From the NCBI GenBank assembly GCA_012841015.1, contig DUVN01000029.1, positions 1 through 64,000 of the forward strand: a stretch of 64,000 nucleotides of DNA, written 5' to 3'. Shown in pieces: positions 56,545 through 64,000 of the stretch (positions are counted from its first letter, which is position 1; each line of letters starts with the position of its first letter). This DNA comes from Clostridiaceae bacterium. Lineage in GTDB: Bacteria; Bacillota; Clostridia; Saccharofermentanales; DTU023. Under the pieces are notes generated by a model. It ran no database searches. It saw nothing but the letters and a program-made list of their open reading frames with translations, and was not told where the DNA came from. The position numbers and the translations under genes are program-made.

Positions 56545-56937
56545 CTATTCATCCTTGTCAGACAAATGAGGCTCATCGATACAATCATCAAGGAGCTCAT
56601 GTAGCTTAGTGCGCTCAATGCCGGCCGTCCAGGCGATATGGATGGCCGATCGGAAACTTCGTCGGATCTCTTCGTATTCGACGTCAAGCTCGCGTTGGGA
56701 ATCACTGAGAAAATTGCCTCGTCCTGGTACGGCATAGATGAGCCCCTCCTGCTCAAGTTCTCTATATGCTTTTTGAACAGTATTAGGGTTAATCCCTAAC
56801 TCCATCGCCAGCTGGCGAACGGAAGGGAGCTGTTCGTGCGGTTCGATGAGTCCGAGCGCAGCCAGCCGATGGTAAGAATTTTTCACCTGCTGGTAAATTG
56901 GTACGCCGCTCTGTGTATTGACTTCCGGGTAGACCAT
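56545..56937 (-). CDS. GntR family regulator, YtrA subfamily
   Basis: 130 residues: a winged helix (about 1-75) with GVPIYQQVKNSYHRLAALG, LPSVRQLAMELGINPNTVQKAYRELEQEG and YAVPGRGNFLSD, followed by the short C-terminal helix typical of YtrA. It lacks the large ligand domain of other GntR members. It is first in the operon and in Bacillus represses the ytr ABC genes until a cell-wall antibiotic is sensed. GGAG lies 8 nt upstream of the ATG. Confidence 0.92.
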   Translation of the reverse strand: MVYPEVNTQSGVPIYQQVKNSYHRLAALGLIEPHEQLPSVRQLAMELGINPNTVQKAYRELEQEGLIYAVPGRGNFLSDSQRELDVEYEEIRRSFRSAIHIAWTAGIERTKLHELLDDCIDEPHLSDKDE

Positions 56938-57090
56938 CTCCTGCTCCTTGCCATCTGTGCGTTATAAGTGTACTAGAGCTTATAGTACAGCATAAGTATA
57001 AACCACAATAATCTTATTTGCAACAGAGAATTTAAAAACTGGGAAGTTGCTCAAAAGCCGTGAACATCAAATAACAAATAGGCGATTATG

Positions 57091-57477
57091 TTATTTCAAA
57101 GGGAAAAGTCCGATATTCTTCGCATACTCTTGCATCGCTTCAAACGTCTCTTTTGAGATGACGTGTTCCATCTTGCAGGCATCTTCGTCCGCAGTATCGG
57201 GGCTGACACCGATGTGCATCAGGAAAGATCTCATCAGAACGTGGCGTTTGTACGTCTCTTTCGCAATCACTTCACCTTTGGGCAATAGTGTTATGCAGCC
57301 TTTGTCTGATACCTTGATATGGCCGGATTCTCGCAGTTTGCGCATGGCGATGCTGACAGAAGGCTTGCTAAACCCTAGGAAACGAACAATGTCAATCGAG
57401 CGGACACAGTCACTTTTTTTTCTCAGAACATAGATGCTCTCAAGATAATTTTCAGCGGAATCAGATACTTGACTCAT
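57091..57477 (-). CDS. DtxR/MntR family metal-dependent regulator
   Basis: About 128 residues. Winged helix with AENYLESIYVL, VRSIDIVRFLGFSKPSVSIAMRKLRESGHI and a metal-binding dimer domain ending HIGVSPDTADEDACKMEHVISKE. It lacks the C-terminal SH3-like domain of IdeR. The start at 57477 (MSQVSDS) has AAAGG upstream; the track start adds 30 unlikely residues. It lies on the same strand beside feo genes, so an iron-sensing repressor is likely, although MntR-type manganese sensing cannot be excluded. Confidence 0.86.
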   Translation of the reverse strand: MSQVSDSAENYLESIYVLRKKSDCVRSIDIVRFLGFSKPSVSIAMRKLRESGHIKVSDKGCITLLPKGEVIAKETYKRHVLMRSFLMHIGVSPDTADEDACKMEHVISKETFEAMQEYAKNIGLFPLK

Positions 57478-57556
57478 AACGGCAACCTTTCCGGCGAATC
57501 GTTCGCCTACCGTTATTCTATCAGTTGGACGATATGACGTCCACGATCTTTTTCCT

Positions 57557-57793
57557 TTATTCCGCATCTGATAGCCTTCCTTGCTTATTTGACTGGCAAG
57601 TCATCTGACGCGTGCCACACGATTGACTGTGAGGACATCCGTAACAACCGCCACCTTTCCTTCGGTGGCGAATCATTGAGTAGATGATAGCGCCGACAAC
57701 AAGAAGCATGACAGCGATGATCACGTAGTCGATGCCGCTTAACGGAGCGGTGGCTTTAGCGATAGCTGATCCTAGAGAGTATTTGAAGTTCAT
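57557..57793 (-). CDS. FeoB-associated Cys-rich membrane protein
   Basis: 78 residues. One membrane helix (YVIIAVMLLVVGAIIYSMI) is followed by RHRRKGGGCYGCPHSQSCG, the Cys-rich tail of the small proteins that sit after feoB in Firmicutes. The cysteines may bind iron. Function unproved. It is 334 nt after feoB, with two strong hairpins in the gap. Confidence 0.85.
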   Translation of the reverse strand: MNFKYSLGSAIAKATAPLSGIDYVIIAVMLLVVGAIIYSMIRHRRKGGGCYGCPHSQSCGTRQMTCQSNKQGRLSDAE

Positions 57794-58127
57794 TCCATAC
57801 TACCTCGTATTGTCATTTATGAAGAGGAAGAGAGCGTTCTTACCCTTTCAAACTGATGCTGATAGCATCTTTTATAAAAATAAATTACCGTTGACGCGAG
57901 CTCGCATTTTATTGAGCTTTTGTACAGGAAGGGCGTTAAATGTTCTCGGGAACCGGCAGGAAGGAGAGTGTAACCTGCGGTTCCCGAGTCTGTATGGTTG
58001 ATGACGGCACTGCCAATAGAGTGACAACACCGGAGCATCCATTTTTGTTTCGGTCGGGCGCCTTCGATGGGTAGGCACTGTACTAGGGGTGTAGTGCAGT
58101 GCCTGCCTATCACCGAAATACGCGCTG
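57794..58127. other. feoB-Cys-rich gene gap with two hairpins
   Basis: Contains two strong inverted repeats. CTCGGGAACCgGCAGG / CCTGCGGTTCCCGAG (57945-57988) has a one-base bulge. AGGCACTG / CAGTGCCT (58073-58104) is exact over 8 bp. Track ORFs here are shadows. The hairpins may be terminators or RNA-processing sites between feoB and the downstream genes. Confidence 0.5.
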
Positions 58128-60293
58128 TCATGCCGAAACGAGTACGCCTGCGCGAGGCTTTCTGAATAAGAGATAGAGCGATCCGGCAAGGAGGATAACA
58201 GCTAGTCCGGAGAGGATACTGAACGCGCCTCCTGTGAAGAGAAGGCCTATCTGGTAAACGATAAACGACAAGATGTACGCAAAGATAAACAGATAGCCAA
58301 TGGCAAACCACGTCCATTTAGCGCTGTTCATCTCGCGCTTGATGGCGCCCATCGCAGCAAAGCAAGGAGGGCAGAACAAGTTGAACAGCATGAAAGAAAA
58401 TGCTGAAAGTTGTGTGAAGTGTTGCGCAATGGCGGCGACTCCAGCATAGTTGGCTTCTTCAACAATATCGAGCGCATCCTCGATTCGGAAGATGACGCCG
58501 AATGTAGAGATTACTTCTTCTTTTGCGATGAGCCCTGTGACCGTCGCGAGTGATGCCTGCCAGCCGCCGAAACCGAGAGGAGCAAAGAGGTTGCCGAGCA
58601 CAGCTCCGATCTTCGCAGCGATACTGTCTGCGATCATGTCGTCTTCGATCATGACGAGACTTCCATCGACAACAGCAAAATGTAACAGGAACCAGAGCAC
58701 GACACTTGAGAGCAGGATGATGGTTCCGGCTCGTTTGATAAATGACCATGAACGCTCCCATGTACTGCGAGCAACATTGCCGACTGATGGAACGTGGTAG
58801 GCGGGCAACTCCATGACGAAAGGAGAGGGTTCGCCTTGGAATATTTTCGTCTTTTTAAGGATGATGCCAGAAATGATCACGGCGAAGAGTCCTAAAAAGT
58901 ATGTAAGAGGTGCGACCCACCAAGCACCTCCGAAGACAGCGCCTGCGACGAGCGCGATGATAGGGAGTTTCGCTCCGCAGGGAATCATCGGCGTGTTGAT
59001 GATCGTCATACGCCGGTCGCGCTGACTCTCAATCGTTCGCGAGGCCATGATGCCGGGGACGGAACACCCTGTTCCGATGAGCATGGGGATGAAGCTTTTA
59101 CCAGAGAGTCCAAATCGACGGAAGAGTCTGTCGAGAATGAACGCGATGCGCGCCATGTACCCGATGTCTTCCATAATGCCAAGCAGGATGAATAAAATGA
59201 TCATTTGTGGCACGAACGAGAGTACGGCACCGACACCGCCGATGACTCCATCTGTCACGAGGCCGATGAGCCAGCCTGAGGCGCCTAATCCCTCCATCCA
59301 ATCCTGTACGAGCGGGATTAATCCGTCACCAAACCATCCGTCTACCATGTCCTGTGTATTGATACCGAGGCTGATAGCGATGTAGTAGAGGACCGCCATG
59401 ACAGCGATAAAAATGGGATACGCCCAAAACCGATGCGTCACAATTCGGTCGATTCGATCGGATCGTGTCAAGTTGTCTTTGCGTTTTGCACGCACGATGA
59501 CGTTGTCGGTAAGTTTTTTGATTGCTGCATAGCGTGCTGCTGTGATGATGCTTTCGCTGTCATCGTCGAGTTTTTCTTCTGCGCGACGAATGATTGATTC
59601 GATGGTCTCTTTTTGAAGAGCTGTGAGCGAGAGTCCGACTAAGGCTTTTTCGTCGCGCTCAAACGCTTTGCTGGCGACCCAACGACGCCTCTTAGGAGTC
59701 GTTTCACCGATGACTGATTCGATGTCTTTAATTGCTTGCTCAACACCAGCATCGAATGATGCTCCTGCTTTTTTCGCTCGTCCGTGCTGCTCATCGCCTT
59801 CGGCCGCTCCGATACAACACGCGACGCATTTGTCAACTCCTTCGCCCTTAAGCGCCGACGTCTCAATGACGGGACACCCGAGGCGTGTTTCGAGTTTGCG
59901 CGAGTCGATTTTATGCCCATCGCGGCGCGAAACGTCGATGAAGTTTAGAGCGACGACGACAGGAATGTCTAACTCTAAGAGCTGTGTTGTCAAATAGAGG
60001 TTTCGCTCAAGATTAGAACTGTCAATGATGTTGAGGATAACGTCGGGTTCTTCCTCGAGAAGATAATTTCTCGAGATTTCCTCTTCCGGCGTATAAGGGG
60101 AGAGCGAATAGATGCCCGGGAGATCCTGAACGGTGACGTGTTTATGGCCTTTTATCGTTCCCTCTTTCTTTTCAATTGTAACGCCCGGCCAGTTTCCGAT
60201 GCGTTGACGGCTTCCAGTCAGCTTATTGAATAGAGTCGTCTTACCAGAATTCGGGTTTCCTGCGAGTGCAATTTTTATTTGTTTCGGTTCCAT
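58128..60293 (-). CDS. feoB: Ferrous iron transporter B
   Basis: 721 residues. The N-terminal GTPase domain has G1 GNPNSGKTTLFNKLTG, G3 DLPGIYSL and G4 VALNFIDV, followed by the helical GDI-like spacer. The membrane part has two Gate motifs, including IPMLIGTGCSVPGIMASRTI and LFCPPCFAA. It takes up Fe2+ across the cytoplasmic membrane. GGAG precedes the ATG; it follows feoA by 68 nt. Complete and of typical length. Confidence 0.96.
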   Translation of the reverse strand: MEPKQIKIALAGNPNSGKTTLFNKLTGSRQRIGNWPGVTIEKKEGTIKGHKHVTVQDLPGIYSLSPYTPEEEISRNYLLEEEPDVILNIIDSSNLERNLYLTTQLLELDIPVVVALNFIDVSRRDGHKIDSRKLETRLGCPVIETSALKGEGVDKCVACCIGAAEGDEQHGRAKKAGASFDAGVEQAIKDIESVIGETTPKRRRWVASKAFERDEKALVGLSLTALQKETIESIIRRAEEKLDDDSESIITAARYAAIKKLTDNVIVRAKRKDNLTRSDRIDRIVTHRFWAYPIFIAVMAVLYYIAISLGINTQDMVDGWFGDGLIPLVQDWMEGLGASGWLIGLVTDGVIGGVGAVLSFVPQMIILFILLGIMEDIGYMARIAFILDRLFRRFGLSGKSFIPMLIGTGCSVPGIMASRTIESQRDRRMTIINTPMIPCGAKLPIIALVAGAVFGGAWWVAPLTYFLGLFAVIISGIILKKTKIFQGEPSPFVMELPAYHVPSVGNVARSTWERSWSFIKRAGTIILLSSVVLWFLLHFAVVDGSLVMIEDDMIADSIAAKIGAVLGNLFAPLGFGGWQASLATVTGLIAKEEVISTFGVIFRIEDALDIVEEANYAGVAAIAQHFTQLSAFSFMLFNLFCPPCFAAMGAIKREMNSAKWTWFAIGYLFIFAYILSFIVYQIGLLFTGGAFSILSGLAVILLAGSLYLLFRKPRAGVLVSA

Positions 60294-60361
60294 GACTATT
60301 CTCCTGCTTTTCCTGTGAGCACTTTACCTGAGATGTGAGGTGCTCTTCTTTTATCGCCGTC

Positions 60362-60592
60362 TTATTTCGTTCTTTCAACTTCAATGAGCGTGCAATCACT
60401 TTTTCTGATTGTTAGTTCATAATCAAGTACATTAATTTCGACAGGGTCGCCTAACGGTGCAAACTTAGTGATGCGGACAGGCACACCTTTTGTGATTCCC
60501 ATGTCCATAATGCGGCGGCGAACGGCGCCTTGGCCGTGGAGCTTGGTAACGACGGCCGTCTCCCCAACTTTCAGATCATTCAGCGTCAACAC
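60362..60592 (-). CDS. feoA: FeoA domain protein (second copy)
   Basis: 76 residues of the SH3-like FeoA fold: LTLNDLKVGETAVVTKLHGQGAVRRRIMDMGITKGVPVRI. It binds FeoB and helps iron uptake. The track start 60715 lies inside the preceding FeoA gene. A GTG at 60592 with GGAG upstream gives the family start and overlaps the previous stop by 17 nt, suggesting translational coupling. Confidence 0.85.
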   Translation of the reverse strand: MLTLNDLKVGETAVVTKLHGQGAVRRRIMDMGITKGVPVRITKFAPLGDPVEINVLDYELTIRKSDCTLIEVERTK

Positions 60593-60896
60593 TTCTTCTT
60601 CTCCTTCGTTTTCTATGCGGTCGGCGCGACACACATGGGCCTTGTTCGCAGCAAGGCTTTGCGCTGCAATCTGGCGCGTTCTCCGTGACGAGAACTTTGA
60701 GAGCCAGATTTTCATCGAGGGCTAACCGACAATCTCTGACCGCAACGACGACATTGTTGCCGTTGCGCTGTGTGAGTCTGATCGGCTCTCCTTCTGTGAG
60801 ACCGAGCGACCGCAGGTGACGGCAGACACCGTCGTTGCCTCGGACACACTTTATGTATCGCGTTTCCCCCGGTTGTAACCATGTCAAGGGCAACAT
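60576..60896 (-). CDS. feoA: FeoA domain protein with basic Cys-containing tail (first copy)
   Basis: 106 residues. The FeoA domain (MLPLTWLQPGETRYIKCVRGNDGVCRHLRSLGLTEG) covers about 75 residues. An unusual tail with CSAKPCCEQGPC and then RRPHRKRRRRRS follows. First gene of the feo operon, downstream of a near-consensus promoter and a palindromic operator-like site. The two FeoA proteins are clearly divergent from each other. Confidence 0.85.
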   Translation of the reverse strand: MLPLTWLQPGETRYIKCVRGNDGVCRHLRSLGLTEGEPIRLTQRNGNNVVVAVRDCRLALDENLALKVLVTENAPDCSAKPCCEQGPCVSRRPHRKRRRRRSVDAE

Positions 60897-60963
60897 GCCG
60901 AATCCTCGTTTCTATCGTGGTGTGCCGCACAATCGATTTGTGCTTACCGTAGCAGCCATGGGT

Positions 60964-60979
60964 GTTAGCGGTTGCTAAC
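60964..60979. promoter_or_regulatory. Operator-like palindrome in the feo promoter region
   Basis: GTTAGC-GGTT-GCTAAC, 6-bp arms, overlies the expected transcript start. It resembles the GTTAG..CTAAC core of DtxR/IdeR boxes, and a DtxR-family gene is in the same locus. Confidence 0.45.
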
Positions 60980-60989
60980 TGCTTAAATT

Positions 60990-61018
60990 ATGTTAGTCGA
61001 TACAAACTAGATTGTCAA
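60990..61018 (-). promoter_or_regulatory. Predicted feo promoter
   Basis: On the minus strand TTGACA (61013-61018) and TAACAT (60990-60995) are separated by 17 nt, about 95 nt before feoA. Confidence 0.6.
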
Positions 61019-61232
61019 GCGCTCACATGATTATTTTTTAACGAAATAAAATAGGATAAGTTAAGCGACTCATATGAAACAAAACAAAAACAATCGTCGG
61101 AAATGATAAGCGGAATAGCCAACAGTGAGAAGTTGTTTTTTGACGTTGCTGCCACCTTTCTGATCTGTATCATGTGGTATGGACATGGAAGTACTGGAGT
61201 TAACTCTTTGATAGAAATGGCGTGGGCGATCG

Positions 61233-61695
61233 TTAGTATGCTATGTTGGTCAAATTTTCCATTTTGAGTAGCAGATCCTTACCCTAGGTGTAAAAAATGA
61301 CCACAATCCTCTATAAAACGCACGAATCTGGTCAAAAATGCCGCTTTGGGCAAGACACTGCTACTCAAGGTGTAAATTTTGTCCGTATTCGGCTTGAAAA
61401 CGCACGAATCTGGTCAAAAATGACGCTTTAGGCAAGCCCACGTTACCCAAGGTGTAATTATTGTCCACAATCAGCTTAAAAACACTGGGGGCTGGTCAAA
61501 AATGACGCTTTCGGTAAAAACTTGCTGTTCAAAGCGAAAAAAATGACCACTATCCATCAGATAGAAAGCGGGTGAAGTCTAAGGAGTTGATTCCAATGCG
61601 TCCTCTGCTAGGTGAAACGTGTGATGATAATTAACAGACAGTAAAAGAGGCTGTCTCGTCCTCGCTGCCAATGAGCGGTTTTGAAACAGCCTCTT
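61233..61695 (+). repeat. Composite palindromic repeat element, copy 3
   Basis: TTAGTATGCTATGTTGG opens the element. A four-unit 82-bp palindromic array follows (61248-61548; 55-bp palindrome plus 27-bp linker in every unit). An 88-bp or so linker and the hairpin GAGGCTGTCTC ... GAAACAGCCTC (near 61648-61695) close it. The hairpin ends 29 nt from the pntB stop and may also serve as that gene's terminator. Confidence 0.85.
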
Positions 61696-61723
61696 TAAGT
61701 GTACCTATGCGTCAATCGCAGTA

Positions 61724-63367
61724 TTAACTTCTAAGAGCTTTTAGGATCGCCGTCAATGTTTCTTTCGCATCACCGAGCATGAGCGCGATCTTGTCTTCCC
61801 GCCCCTCTTCGTAGAGTGGGTTGTCGACGCCAGCGTAGCCGGGGAGTTTGTCGAAGTTACAGATGATCAAATTCTTTGAGTTTTCGACGTCGAGAATCGG
61901 CATGCCGTAGATCGGTGTACCAACTGCTGTGTTGGCAGCAGGGTTGACGACGTCGTTTGCACCGATGACGATTGTAACGTCGATGTCCTTAAACGCATCG
62001 TTGATATCCTGCATCTCATACAGCTTATCGTAGGGGATATCGACTTCTGCTAGGAGTACATTCATGTGACCGGGCATACGGCCGGCGACAGGATGGATGG
62101 CGAATTTAACGTCTTTGCCTGCCGCTTCGAGCTCCGTCATGAGCTGCTTGACAGTTGACTGTGCCTGCGAAAGGGCCATTCCGTATCCCGGTACGATAAT
62201 GACGCTCTCGGCGTCGCGCAGCCAAGATTTGCAACATTCAACAGGCGTCATCGTGCCGGAGGCTTTCTTCGGTGCAGCAGCTTCTATACCCGATGTGCGG
62301 AAAGACGTTAAGATCGTATTGAGCGTCGCTTTTGCGTCGCCGAGCATGAGCGCGATCTTGTCTTCTCGCCCTTCTTCATAGAGCGGGTTGTCGACACCTG
62401 CATAACCGGGGAGCTTGTCGTAATTACAGATGATCAAATTCTTTGAGTTTTCGACATCGAGAATCGGCATGCCATAAATCGGCGTGCCAACTGCTGTGTT
62501 GGCGGCAGGGTTGACGACATCGTTCGCACCGATGACGATTGTGACGTCGGTGTCCTTAAACGCATCGTTGATGTCCTGCATCTCATATAGCTTATCGTAG
62601 GGGATATCAACTTCTGCGAGGAGTACGTTCATGTGACCGGGCATGCGACCAGCGACGGGGTGAATAGCGAACTTGACGTCTTTGCCTTCTGCCTCAAGCT
62701 CTGTCATGAGCTGTTTGACAATTGACTGTGCCTGTGAAAGGGCCATGCCGTATCCCGGTACAATGATGACATTCTCGGCGTCGCGTAGCCAGCATCCGCA
62801 TGTTTCCTCGGGCGTTGCAACTTCAGAAGCATCTTTCAGTGCGGTAGCATCTTGACCCGATGCGCGGAAGGACGCCAAGATCGTATTGAGTGTGGCTTTT
62901 GCGTCACCGAGCATGAGCGCGATCTTGTCTTCCCGTCCTTCTTCATAGAGCGGGTTATCGACTCCTGCATAACCGGGGAGTTTGTCGAAGTTACAGATGA
63001 TCAGATTCTTTGAGTTTTCGACATCGAGAATCGGCATGCCATAGATCGGTGTGCCAACTGCTGTGTTGGCGGCAGGGTTAACAACGTCGTTTGCACCGAT
63101 GACGATTGTAACGTCGGTGTCCTTAAACGCATCGTTGATATCCTGCATCTCATACAGCTTATCGTAGGGGATATCGACTTCTGCTAGGAGTACATTCATG
63201 TGGCCGGGCATACGACCAGCGACGGGGTGAATAGCGAATTTGACGTCTTTGCCTTCTGCCTCAAGCTCTGTCATCAACTGCTTGACAATTGACTGCGCCT
63301 GTGAAAGGGCCATGCCGTATCCCGGTACGATAATGACGCTCTCGGCGTCGCGCAGCCAACATCCACA
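61724..63367 (-). repeat. Threefold tandem repeat of pntB domain III
   Basis: Copy 1 about 62801-63367, copy 2 about 62234-62800, copy 3 about 61724-62233 (ends at the stop). The GTA codon of VPGYG lies at 63326, 62759 and 62192, exactly 567 nt apart. The copies are very similar at the DNA level and differ mainly in the linkers. Confidence 0.92.
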
Positions 63368-64000
63368 TGCCTCCTCAGGTGGCATCGCGGCCATCTCCGG
63401 AAGCTCAGGTTCTTCCTCTTCTACAACGGGCGCTTCCTCCTCTTTCTTCGGTTTAATGCTGACGACTGAGGTTTTTCCGAGGAGGATATCGAAGAGCTTT
63501 CGATTCATCGATCGGCACATAATCTGGGTGAGCAGAAGGCCCGATGCGCCGACGATTCCACCGATCGCGACGAGGAGCGGGTCTCCGATTGCCATACCGG
63601 CGATGGACCCGGCAACACCCGAGAAGGAGTTGAGCAATGAAATCGTGATCGGCATATCGGCACCGCCGACACGGATTGAGAAGATAATGCCGAACACGCC
63701 AGATAAGATGGAACATCCTAGAAGGAGAATAATCTTCGCAATGGCGTTATCCGTGACGTCGCGAATAGCGAGCAAAACGACCGTCACGAGCGAGAGTAGC
63801 AATGAAAGAGCGGTCCAGAGTTGGTGATTTTTCAGGATGATCGGGCGCTGTGGAAGGACTTTATGGAGTTTTCCTGCAGCGACGAGGCTTCCTGTGAACG
63901 TGAGCGAACCGACAAAGATCGCAAGTCCCGCCGTCACCAGCGAGAAGATTGTCTCATCCGGTTTGGCGGCAATGAGTGTCATAATCCCGGAAAGCATAGA
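61724..64000 (-). CDS. pntB: NAD(P) transhydrogenase subunit beta, partial, with three domain III copies
   Basis: The 5' end is outside the window (the ATG at 63997 is internal to the family alignment). The visible part starts within the membrane domain II (GSLTFTGSLVAAGKLHKVLP; GGADMPITISLLNSFSGVAGS). After an acidic linker come three tandem NADP(H)-binding domains III, each beginning WLRDAE.VIIVPGYGMA and including HPVAGRMPGHMNVLLAEVDI and GANDVVNPAANTAVGTPI. Ordinary PntB has one such domain. The enzyme couples proton flow to hydride transfer between NAD(H) and NADP(H). pntA is presumably upstream, outside the window. Confidence 0.9.
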   Translation of the reverse strand, partial: SMLSGIMTLIAAKPDETIFSLVTAGLAIFVGSLTFTGSLVAAGKLHKVLPQRPIILKNHQLWTALSLLLSLVTVVLLAIRDVTDNAIAKIILLLGCSILSGVFGIIFSIRVGGADMPITISLLNSFSGVAGSIAGMAIGDPLLVAIGGIVGASGLLLTQIMCRSMNRKLFDILLGKTSVVSIKPKKEEEAPVVEEEEPELPEMAAMPPEEACGCWLRDAESVIIVPGYGMALSQAQSIVKQLMTELEAEGKDVKFAIHPVAGRMPGHMNVLLAEVDIPYDKLYEMQDINDAFKDTDVTIVIGANDVVNPAANTAVGTPIYGMPILDVENSKNLIICNFDKLPGYAGVDNPLYEEGREDKIALMLGDAKATLNTILASFRASGQDATALKDASEVATPEETCGCWLRDAENVIIVPGYGMALSQAQSIVKQLMTELEAEGKDVKFAIHPVAGRMPGHMNVLLAEVDIPYDKLYEMQDINDAFKDTDVTIVIGANDVVNPAANTAVGTPIYGMPILDVENSKNLIICNYDKLPGYAGVDNPLYEEGREDKIALMLGDAKATLNTILTSFRTSGIEAAAPKKASGTMTPVECCKSWLRDAESVIIVPGYGMALSQAQSTVKQLMTELEAAGKDVKFAIHPVAGRMPGHMNVLLAEVDIPYDKLYEMQDINDAFKDIDVTIVIGANDVVNPAANTAVGTPIYGMPILDVENSKNLIICNFDKLPGYAGVDNPLYEEGREDKIALMLGDAKETLTAILKALRS

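Overview
The window looks like the chromosome of an anaerobic, low-to-mid GC member of the Bacillota (class Clostridia). The reasons are a Stickland glycine reductase operon with a selenocysteine codon, two rubrerythrins, a PerR-type regulator, FeoA/FeoB iron uptake, a YtrA-type GntR/ABC operon and strong AGGAGG-type ribosome binding sites. I cannot name the genus. No rRNA, tRNA, transposase, phage gene or cas gene was recognised.

Layout. 1-4.9 kb: glycine reductase operon on the minus strand (grdX-grdE-grdB-trxB-trxA-grdA). grdB is read through an in-frame UGA (Sec350), and grdA runs off the left edge. 5.2-8.4 kb: rubrerythrin, a non-coding composite repeat, a radical SAM protein and an EamA transporter. 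8.7-21.5 kb: a purine salvage/catabolism block. It holds a GntR regulator; a long minus-strand run (CMP/dCMP-type purine deaminase, BMP lipoprotein, two permeases, a double ATPase, adenosine deaminase, amidohydrolase); and a divergent NCS2 purine permease-adenine deaminase pair. Together these import nucleosides and bases and deaminate them. 21.7-25.3 kb: pheS-pheT. 25.5-28.3 kb: an HExxH protein, an MBL-fold hydrolase and an ADP-ribosylglycohydrolase. 28.3-29.2 kb: two non-coding repeat systems. 29.3-32.1 kb: oxidative-stress genes (sod, YoaK-like membrane protein, rubrerythrin, perR). 32.4-43.5 kb: mixed genes, including a CutC-GH29 fusion, a rhomboid protease, two flavoproteins, tcdA, an SPFH/zinc-ribbon protein and a YhaM-like HD nuclease. 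43.6-48.1 kb: a CotH/DUF4956/VTC set and an acidic-repeat PepSY lipoprotein. 48.6-52.1 kb: an AmmeMemoRadiSam set (Memo/LigB, AMMECR1, radical SAM) with a frameshifted DUF4926 gene inside it. 52.3-56.9 kb: a YtrABCD-like operon. 57.1-60.9 kb: feoA-feoA-feoB, a Cys-rich protein and a DtxR-family regulator. 61.2-61.7 kb: the third composite repeat. 61.7-64 kb: the 3' part of pntB.

Three things stand out. (1) pntB carries three tandem copies of its NADP(H)-binding domain III, at an exact 567-nt period. (2) A non-coding composite element of about 400-460 bp occurs three times. Each copy has an array of 82-bp units (a 55-bp imperfect palindrome plus a 27-bp linker), a conserved TTAGC..GCTAA boundary on one side and a GGCTGTCTC/GAGACAGCC element on the other. 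(3) A single ORF fuses CutC to a GH29 alpha-L-fucosidase-like domain. All function calls come from reading the sequence; no database search was run. CDS starts were often moved from the ORF track to the nearest start codon with a convincing Shine-Dalgarno site.
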